From positions 1-10,445 of the forward strand of contig CAYSCH010000332.1 in NCBI GenBank assembly GCA_964429355.1: DNA of 10,445 bases. Direction: 5' to 3'. Made by a program: the position numbers and the translations under genes. The notes under the pieces were generated by a model. That model saw nothing but the letters and a program-made list of their open reading frames with translations. It did no database searches and had not been told where the DNA came from. Numbering within the stretch: position 1 is the first letter of the stretch; each line of letters opens with the position of its first letter. Of this stretch, positions 5,326 through 10,445 are shown in pieces. The DNA comes from JAAYAY01 sp964429355. GTDB lineage: Bacteria; Planctomycetota; Planctomycetia; Pirellulales; Thermoguttaceae.

Positions 5326-7818
5326 ATGAGCACGACGGCGGACTTGCCCACCAGGCGACGTTGGGTTCTGGGGCGTTGGCCGGCTGTTGGCTTTTTGCTG
5401 TTGCTCATGGGTGCCGGGGCCCTGTTCTTCTATAGCCAGCGAATTCGCTCGTTCGACCATCTGGGCGAAGCCCAGCGTGCTCTCGACGCCGGGAATCCCA
5501 CCGCCGCGTTGGAGCCACTGGAACAGGCCCTGCGACGGGCGCCGGAATCGGCCAGGGCCGAGTATCTATTGGCCGTGGCCTGTCGCCGCTGCAATGATCT
5601 GACCGGGTTCGCCTCCCATTGCCAGCGGGCGGCTCAGCGGGGATGGCCGGAAGAGGAGTTGGAGCGCCAACGCGATCTCGCCACGGCGCAGCAGGGGGGG
5701 GGCGGCGAAGCTGTGGAGCGCCTGTTGGCTGCGATCAAAGAGGGAGTTCCCGACGTCCAAGCGGAGGAAATCTACGAGGCTTTGTCCAAAGGGCATCTGG
5801 CCTCCTACCGCCTGCGAGACGCATGGATGTGTCTCGATTTCTGGCCGCAATGGAAGCCGGACGCGCCGCAGGCTCGTTTCATGCGGGCGGAGCTTTCCCA
5901 GCGTATGGGCGAGGTGGCGTCGGCCATCGCCGACTATCGTGCCGTGCTCGATCAAATTCCCAGTCACCGAGAGGCGTCGAGCAAACTCGGTGAGTTGTTG
6001 CTGTTGAACAGCCGAATCGAGGAGGCTCGCGATTGCTTTCGCGGCTGCTTGGAGCATTGGCCTGACGAACCGGACGCACTGCTGGGGCTGGCACAGTGCG
6101 AACAAACGCTGGGCTTCCCGGACGAAGCCCAGCGCTGCCTGGACGCCGTCCTCAAACAGGATCTATCTCGAGGCCAACGCGCTCTGGCCTTATCGGAAAA
6201 GGGGAAACTTCTGCTCGTCCAGAAGCGAGTCGAAGAGGGAATTGAATCGCTCTTTCGAGCTGTGGAGCTTTCACCCGCCGAGGTTTCAACCCGGTTTGCC
6301 CTGCAGAAGGCTCTGTTCGCTGCCGGGCGGGAGGAAGAGGCCAACCGCGAGTCCGAGGGCCTCACTCAAACCCAGCGGGAGCTTGACCGGATCAGCAAGA
6401 TCACGGCCCAGGTGGTCGATGCTCCCGGCGACGCCGATCTGATGTGCGAGGCCGCCTGTCTCCTCGTACGTCTTGGTTACACGAAAGAAAGCGGAGGTTG
6501 GCTCGCCTGTGCCCTGAGAGTGAATCCGGGTCACGCCAAATCGATCCAACTGGCCCGCGCGGCTGCCAGTTTTCAGAGCGGTTTGGAGGCCGTGCGTCAA
6601 AACGACTGGGAAGCCGTCCGAGCGGCAGCCCGGAGTTTGCAGGCAGTGGAAGGCTATGAACGCCATTCGGCTCTGCTCGAAGGCATCTTGCTCAAGCACG
6701 ACGGTCGCTTCTCCGAGGCTCTCACACTGCTGGGACAGGCCCGGCGCCACCCTGATACGGTGACCATGGCCTATCGCCATTCGGGAGAGATTCTCTATCA
6801 AACCAAGCAGTTCGGTCCCGCCCAGTGGATTCTCTCCGCAGCCCTGGCATTGGACCCGGAGGCCACCGACGCGAGGCGTTTGCTGGCCGCCACGTATTAC
6901 GACACCGGGGCAATGGATCATGCCGTGAAGGAGCTGGAGACGCTCGCCCGGCAAGTCCCCGACGATTCGCGCCCCCATCGGTTGTTGGCCATGATCTACA
7001 AGGATTACGAGAACCACGCGGAAGCGATCGAGGAATACCGGATCTCACTGAAACTTGACCCGAACCAGCCGGATCGGCAGATCCTCCTGGTCGACTTGGC
7101 CGAGTCGCTGATTGCTCTGCGGCGTTTTCAGGAAGCCGCAAAGACCCTCGATCAATGCCAACCTTCTGCTGGGGTCTTCGCAGGTAAGGCCCAGTGTTGC
7201 CGCGAGGAAGGTCGGCGAGCCGAGGCCGAGCGGCTTGCCCACGAGGCGTTGGATTTGGAGCCCAATCATTCCGGCGCGCTGGAGTTGCTGGCCACACTGG
7301 CCAACGAGGCCCAAGACCTGGAATCGGCCGCGGAATATTTCAGCAAGGCCGTCGAGGCCCATCCCAAGGATTTCCGGCTTCGCTACAAGTTGGGACAAGC
7401 CTACCAGCGACTAGGCCGGTTGGATCTGGCCGAGCAACACCTGGCCGTAATGAACGAACTCCGCTCGCTGCGAATGCGTTTTACGGAACTTCACAACGAG
7501 GCAATCACCCACCCCGACGACACGGAGCTACGCTACCAACTTGGAGTCGTGGCGAAGCAACTCGACATGCCGGACATTGCCAGGCACTGGTTCGTCGTGG
7601 CCCTCGGCATGAATCCCGAACACACGGCTGCGAGGGAAGCGTTGGCATCGCTGGATGACAAGCGTTCCGTGCCGAGTTCGTCGGAGGAAATCGAGGTCCC
7701 GGGTTCCACCGGTTGTCCGGCTGACTCGGTTTCCCCTGGCGTCCCGGTCGAACCTCCGGCCGCCGAACCCGATTCGGCCGATCAGGACCCATCGACTTCG
7801 GTGATCACAAGCAGTTGA
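5326..7818 (+). CDS. Membrane-anchored tetratricopeptide-repeat (TPR) protein
   Basis: An 830-residue helical-repeat protein. A basic N-terminus (RRRWVLGRW) precedes one hydrophobic segment at about 19-37, giving a signal-anchor with the bulk probably periplasmic. TPR-like helix pairs fill about 43-775. The clearest units are at 43-76 (LDAGNPTAALEPLEQALRRAP), 183-250, 251-320, 480-580 (AEAIEEYRISLKLDPN at 565-580) and 618-770. The tail (about 780-830) is a Pro/Ser/acidic linker with no repeats. ATG 5326 has only a weak GAGAGAG upstream, 127 bp after the lipoprotein stop. Codons 124-127 are built on a run of nine G (5694-5702), and the frame is intact through it. The gene ends 37 bp inside the convergent FG-GAP/ASPIC gene. 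TPR proteins act as protein-protein scaffolds. The neighbouring secreted proteins are natural partner candidates, but that is inference. No catalytic domain is visible. Confidence 0.93.
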   Translation: MSTTADLPTRRRWVLGRWPAVGFLLLLMGAGALFFYSQRIRSFDHLGEAQRALDAGNPTAALEPLEQALRRAPESARAEYLLAVACRRCNDLTGFASHCQRAAQRGWPEEELERQRDLATAQQGGGGEAVERLLAAIKEGVPDVQAEEIYEALSKGHLASYRLRDAWMCLDFWPQWKPDAPQARFMRAELSQRMGEVASAIADYRAVLDQIPSHREASSKLGELLLLNSRIEEARDCFRGCLEHWPDEPDALLGLAQCEQTLGFPDEAQRCLDAVLKQDLSRGQRALALSEKGKLLLVQKRVEEGIESLFRAVELSPAEVSTRFALQKALFAAGREEEANRESEGLTQTQRELDRISKITAQVVDAPGDADLMCEAACLLVRLGYTKESGGWLACALRVNPGHAKSIQLARAAASFQSGLEAVRQNDWEAVRAAARSLQAVEGYERHSALLEGILLKHDGRFSEALTLLGQARRHPDTVTMAYRHSGEILYQTKQFGPAQWILSAALALDPEATDARRLLAATYYDTGAMDHAVKELETLARQVPDDSRPHRLLAMIYKDYENHAEAIEEYRISLKLDPNQPDRQILLVDLAESLIALRRFQEAAKTLDQCQPSAGVFAGKAQCCREEGRRAEAERLAHEALDLEPNHSGALELLATLANEAQDLESAAEYFSKAVEAHPKDFRLRYKLGQAYQRLGRLDLAEQHLAVMNELRSLRMRFTELHNEAITHPDDTELRYQLGVVAKQLDMPDIARHWFVVALGMNPEHTAAREALASLDDKRSVPSSSEEIEVPGSTGCPADSVSPGVPVEPPAAEPDSADQDPSTSVITSS
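5694..5702 (+). repeat. Run of nine G inside the TPR gene
   Basis: A G9 homopolymer within codons 124-127 (Gly-rich hinge between TPR units). Gain or loss of one base would shift the frame early in the protein. The current length keeps all 830 codons open. Confidence 0.95.
7782..7818. other. 37-bp tail-to-tail gene overlap
   Basis: The last 12 codons of the TPR gene (plus strand, stop 7816-7818) overlap the last 12 codons of the FG-GAP/ASPIC gene (minus strand, stop 7784-7782). No terminator fits between them, so the two transcripts must overlap. Confidence 0.85.
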
Positions 7819-9494
7819 TCCGCCGCCAAATCTCGCAACTCGTCGGTTTTTCCACCGAGCCATCGGACACGGACGCAATCGACTCGCGATCGCTCGCCCA
7901 GCCCGAAATGAAGTCGCGAGCCAAAGTGGCTTTGGTAGCTTCGACCGCTGTGGACTTCCGCCGTTTGCGTCAAATCGCCCGCCTCGACGGTGACTCGAGC
8001 TCCCACGCCGTCTCGATTGGAGTGGACTCCGCGCAGTCGAATCTGCAGCCAGTGATTCTCCCGCGGCGCCTCGTTTCGCAGCAGGGTGGGCCCTTCCCGG
8101 GAGTTGAGGATTACGACATCGACATCGCCGTCGTTGTCCAGATCATCAAACCCGGCGCCCCGGCTGCTCTTGCTCGGCAGCAACCCCGATCCGCAACGAT
8201 CCGACACGTTCTCAAACTTGCCCTGGCCGATGTTCCTCAACACGACGTTCCTCGCGCGATAGCTGGTTGTGTCGTCGAATTGCTCGACATTGTCCATCAG
8301 GTGGCCGTTGGCGATGAAAAGGTCGCGATGGCCGTCGTTGTCCAGGTCGACGAGCCCCACGCCCCAATTGACATTCGAAAACACCCCTTCCCCCGCCACG
8401 CCGGCCTTGAGGGTGACGTCTTCCAGCGAGCCATTGCCGCAGTTGTGATACAGCACAGGCAGTTCATTCTGGTACGACGTCATGATGAAGTCGAGCCAGC
8501 CGTCGTTGTCGTAATCGCCGCAGTCGATTCCCATGCTGCCAAGCTCGTCGCCGGAGCCGTCGTAGGCTGCGCCCGAGAGCACGCCAATCTCGCGGAAATG
8601 GCCTGTCCCGTCGTTTTGCCAGAGGAAGTTCCGGAAGACGTCGTTCAGGACGAAGATATCCGTATCGCCGTCGTTGTCATAGTCGCAGGCGACCATTCCC
8701 ATTCCCGAGCCGGCCAATTGGCCCACACCGGATTGCTCGCTCACATCTTCAAAGACACCGCCGCCCTTGTTGCGATAGAGCAGATCGGGCTCAAAGGGAT
8801 ACTCCAGCGGGCCCACATAGACCGGAATGTCTCCCCGCTTTCCCTCCTTGGCGACGTGATGCGTGTCGTAGGTGAAATGTACGTAGTTTGCCACATACAG
8901 ATCCAAGAGCCCGTCAGCATCGATGTCGAGGAAGCAGGCTCCCGCGCCAAGCCGGTTGCCGCCGCCCACACCGGCCTCGTCGGTTACGTTGTCAAAGGTA
9001 CCGTCGCCGTTGTTGCGGTAGAGGACATTGGGCCCGAAGTTGTTGAGGAAGAGGTCCGGATCGCCATCGTTGTCGTAGTCGGCCACGGCGACACCCAGGC
9101 CGAATCCGGTGTCGCCGACGCCTGCAGCTTGCGTCACATCCGCGAACTTCCATCCCCCCAGATTGCGATACAGGGCGTTCGTCGGCGGCTCGGTCACTTC
9201 GGCACCCGGCAGTGCGGAGCCATTGAGAAAATAGATGTCGATCAGGCCGTCGCCGTCGAAGTCGAATAACGCCAGCCCAGCCGTAACCGTTTCCATGATG
9301 TAGCGGCGTCCTGAACTGCCGTCGCAGTGGACGAAGTCGACATGGCTCGAATCGGTAACATCGACAAGCTGAATCGGTTGGCTCGACGTCGTCGCATCTT
9401 CGGCGTCTGCAGGGATTTCGTCGCGGGAGCAAGAGCACATTCCTAATCCCAGCATCACCGCGATGGTGAGGACGACCGGCCGATATCCAAGCAT
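7782..9494 (-). CDS. FG-GAP/VCBS repeat protein with C-terminal ASPIC/UnbV domain (CRTAC1-like)
   Basis: A 570-residue exported protein. From Met at 9494, residues 1-22 (LGYRPVVLTIAVMLGLGMCSC) form a signal peptide with a Cys-rich end that may be a non-ideal lipobox (MCSC). The body is a predicted beta-propeller of FG-GAP repeats, with seven calcium-loop motifs: DFDGDG (78), DYDNDG (139), DIDADG (190), DYDNDG (271), DYDNDG (327), DLDNDG (383) and DLDNDG (451), several followed by LYRNxGxGxFxxVT. An ASPIC/UnbV domain follows at about 488-560 (SNRDGVGARV, SGRSYQSHFG, HFGLGE, VRWLGGKT), ending LVITE. This is the CRTAC1 architecture that planctomycetes carry in many copies, and such proteins are thought to act in the envelope or at the surface. 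The frame is open to an ATG at 9674, but those 60 extra residues would bury the signal peptide and are not hydrophobic, so I prefer 9494. The ribosome binding site is weak at every candidate start. Confidence 0.93.
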   Translation of the reverse strand: MLGYRPVVLTIAVMLGLGMCSCSRDEIPADAEDATTSSQPIQLVDVTDSSHVDFVHCDGSSGRRYIMETVTAGLALFDFDGDGLIDIYFLNGSALPGAEVTEPPTNALYRNLGGWKFADVTQAAGVGDTGFGLGVAVADYDNDGDPDLFLNNFGPNVLYRNNGDGTFDNVTDEAGVGGGNRLGAGACFLDIDADGLLDLYVANYVHFTYDTHHVAKEGKRGDIPVYVGPLEYPFEPDLLYRNKGGGVFEDVSEQSGVGQLAGSGMGMVACDYDNDGDTDIFVLNDVFRNFLWQNDGTGHFREIGVLSGAAYDGSGDELGSMGIDCGDYDNDGWLDFIMTSYQNELPVLYHNCGNGSLEDVTLKAGVAGEGVFSNVNWGVGLVDLDNDGHRDLFIANGHLMDNVEQFDDTTSYRARNVVLRNIGQGKFENVSDRCGSGLLPSKSSRGAGFDDLDNDGDVDVVILNSREGPTLLRNEAPRENHWLQIRLRGVHSNRDGVGARVTVEAGDLTQTAEVHSGRSYQSHFGSRLHFGLGERSRVDCVRVRWLGGKTDELRDLAADQLLVITEVDGS

Positions 9495-9674
9495 CTTTCG
9501 CCCCGCTTCGCCCAGAAGTCTCTGGTCGTCGACCAGGAACTCTGTTATTTCCCCGGGACGAGCAATGCCTGGTTGAGCAAGTGGCTGACGCATGTTGTCA
9601 CCGAGTACGTACGACTCAAATGGATTTCTTAGCTGGACGGCGCCGCTTTGGAGCGACAGAGAGGCCTTGATCAT
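9495..9674 (-). other. Open 5' extension of the FG-GAP/ASPIC frame, probably leader DNA
   Basis: The frame continues upstream through in-frame ATGs at 9593 and 9674. The 60 added residues have no family resemblance and would place the export signal internally. No start here has a clear Shine-Dalgarno. I read the stretch as promoter/leader, while noting the start cannot be settled from sequence. Confidence 0.45.
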
Positions 9675-9720
9675 AATCTTGCCAACAGGTCAAGTACAGC
9701 AGGCGAACCAAGGTGCGCAG

Positions 9721-9746
9721 GGCGGCAGGGCCGGTGAGCCAATACG
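9721..9746 (+). repeat. 26-bp direct repeat, copy 1
   Basis: An exact copy of the 26 bases at 9832-9857, beginning GGCGGCAGGGCCGG and ending CAATACG. Similarity weakens upstream (GTGCGCAG here against GTGCCGCAA in copy 2), so the unit is probably about 35 bp. The hairpin of copy 2 is damaged here by one missing base. Confidence 0.85.
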
Positions 9747-9831
9747 AGCTACCGCTCGGCTCGAAAGGCCTGCTCCCTTCGGTCGCGGATCTATGTAGAA
9801 GACTTCACGATCTTTGAGCTGAGTGCCGCAA

Positions 9832-9857
9832 GGCGGCAGGGCCGGTGAGCCAATACG
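9832..9857 (+). repeat. 26-bp direct repeat, copy 2, with perfect hairpin
   Basis: Identical to 9721-9746, 111 bp further on. Just upstream and overlapping, TGCCGC (9824-9829) and GCGGCA (9833-9838) form a perfect 6-bp stem over AAG, and GGC/GCC can pair within the following bases. Such a short hairpin-bearing intergenic element looks like a REP-type dispersed repeat. Confidence 0.85.
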
Positions 9858-10056
9858 CAAGTGCCAATAACACCGGTTTCAGGGACCGGGACCATCGGCG
9901 CGATTCTCTCGGATACGGCCCGGACGAGCTGCCCCTGGTGGCCAAAGTAGCCGACATGGCAAGCGCATGGATTGGGGGCCGCGAAGATGCTGCGAGCGAG
10001 GCCCCTACATCCCATTGAGCTGCGACGTAGTGGCAAGAGTGACGGCCTGAACGCGC
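9858..10056. other. Non-coding stretch, no supported gene
   Basis: About 200 bp with short open frames only. A minus-strand 81-codon frame (10036-9791) runs through repeat copy 2. It contains a fragment NPCACHVGYFGH faintly like the NPCPCGYFGH of YifB/ComM proteins, but nothing around it supports that, and it is probably coincidence. Confidence 0.4.
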
Positions 10057-10090
10057 AAAAAGGGCGAGGGAGCCGTGTGCCCCCTCTCGC
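10057..10090 (-). terminator. Intrinsic terminator on the minus strand
   Basis: Read on the minus strand, GCGAG(A)GGGG pairs with CTCCCTCGC: nine base pairs with one bulged A and one G-U, over an 8-nt loop. CCTTTTT follows at once (T-run 10061-10057). It lies 21-54 bp beyond the stop of the small ORF at 10111-10296, so it marks the end of a minus-strand transcription unit entering from the right. Confidence 0.65.
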
Positions 10091-10110
10091 TGTCTCGTGA
10101 TTGTCGAGGC

Positions 10111-10296
10111 TCAGCCAGAGCAGCGTGGCGGTCCGCAGGTATTCGGAATTCTGTCTGGTGCCAGCCAGGCGGGGCTTACCTCTGCCGCGAAGCTCAGTTG
10201 CTCACACGATTGACCGGAAATGTGATCCAACTGCCCGTTGAGATTACAGCGGATCGAGTGGTTGTCGCCTTGGCCCAGGCAAGGCGTTCGTTTCAT
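10111..10296 (-). CDS. Possible small Cys-containing protein (61 residues), unknown
   Basis: A 61-codon frame from ATG 10296, beginning MKRTPCLGQG and ending CGPPRCSG. It has five cysteines (6, 17, 31, 54, 59) and no transmembrane segment or signal peptide. The frame is also open upstream to a TTG at 10344. A weak GAGTG lies about 8 nt before the ATG. I recognise no family. Support is indirect: an intrinsic terminator lies 21 bp after the stop on the same strand, and a probable gene end lies 75 bp upstream. It may instead be untranslated 3' sequence of that upstream gene. Confidence 0.35.
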   Translation of the reverse strand: MKRTPCLGQGDNHSIRCNLNGQLDHISGQSCEQLSFAAEVSPAWLAPDRIPNTCGPPRCSG

Positions 10297-10341
10297 GGGT
10301 TCACTCGGTTCTATCCAGCGAGCGGGGTGCGACACGACCGC

Positions 10342-10360
10342 CAATTCTCGATCGGAATTG
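10342..10360. promoter_or_regulatory. Inverted repeat upstream of the small ORF
   Basis: CAATTC (10342-10347) and GAATTG (10355-10360) are perfect 6-bp inverted arms over a 7-bp spacer that contains CGATCG. It lies 46 bp upstream of the ATG at 10296 and 12 bp after the stop of the edge gene. It could be an operator half-site pair or chance. Confidence 0.3.
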
Positions 10361-10371
10361 TCTGGACAGGT

Positions 10372-10445
10372 TCACGGAATGTTCTTCTTCTCCACTTTCC
10401 AGCCATCCACCTTGGACAGTCCGCAAGGATCGCCTGCGAACAGCT
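10372..10445 (-). CDS. C-terminal end of a minus-strand gene cut by the window edge
   Basis: On the minus strand, the frame starting at 10443 reads LFAGDPCGLSKVDGWKVEKK then NIP and a TGA stop at 10374-10372. The other two frames give Arg/Ser-rich, less protein-like translations. The visible codons end mostly in G or C, as in the neighbouring genes. Only 23 residues are visible, so no family can be named. If real, this gene and the small ORF downstream probably share the terminator at 10057-10090. Confidence 0.5.
   Translation of the reverse strand, partial: LFAGDPCGLSKVDGWKVEKKNIP

Noticed and set aside
7815..9269. Long (484-codon) open frame antisense to the FG-GAP/ASPIC gene
   Set aside because: It mirrors the repeated Asp/Gly/Asn codons of the true gene, which read as Val/Ile/Ala-rich peptide on the other strand. 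It has no domain or ribosome binding site.
9791..10036. 81-codon minus-strand frame with NPCACHVGYFGH, faintly like YifB/ComM
   Set aside because: A single short resemblance, with no Walker motifs or continued similarity. The frame runs through a non-coding repeat, so it is most likely coincidence.
1..10445. CRISPR array, defence island or mobile element
   Set aside because: No regularly spaced repeats, and no nuclease, transposase, integrase or toxin-antitoxin signature was found in any frame examined.

Overview
The window looks like an ordinary stretch of a GC-rich Planctomycetota chromosome, probably Pirellulales or a relative. This rests on gene content: a DUF1559 pseudopilin-like protein with the GFTLVE N-terminus and the H-X9-DG motif, a small transthyretin-like lipoprotein behind it, a large membrane-anchored TPR protein, and a secreted FG-GAP/ASPIC-UnbV protein. 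All four families are strongly expanded in planctomycetes. No phage, transposase, CRISPR array, rRNA or tRNA gene could be supported.

Layout. (1) About 1-2763, minus strand: a two-gene operon. A URO-D/corrinoid-methyltransferase-type protein (1507-2763) comes first, then an MFS sugar porter (140-1510); the two share an ATGA stop/start overlap. This suggests uptake and processing of a small organic compound, substrate unknown. (2) 2764-3612: a divergent intergenic region. It carries two tandem copies of a ~77-80 bp repeat in the operon leader and a plausible sigma70-type promoter for the plus-strand genes. (3) 3613-7818, plus strand: DUF1559 protein, a strong hairpin terminator or attenuator, the transthyretin-like lipoprotein, a structured spacer, then the 830-residue TPR protein, which contains a run of nine G. 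(4) 7782-9494, minus strand: the FG-GAP/ASPIC-UnbV (CRTAC1-like) lipoprotein or secreted protein, overlapping the TPR gene tail to tail by 37 bp. (5) 9495-10445: mostly non-coding. It holds two exact 26-bp repeat copies, a possible 61-residue Cys-containing ORF followed by a minus-strand intrinsic terminator, and what looks like the C-terminal end of another minus-strand gene entering from the right edge.

How the parts may work together (inference): regions 3 and 4 encode envelope or secreted proteins, namely a pseudopilin-like surface protein, a beta-sandwich lipoprotein, a TPR scaffold and a calcium-binding beta-propeller. Their adjacency could mean a shared cell-surface role, but the sequence does not prove it. 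I found no clear new defence or mobile system. The items most worth a second look are the two repeat families, the G9 tract, the terminator between the DUF1559 and lipoprotein genes, and the small ORF with its own terminator.
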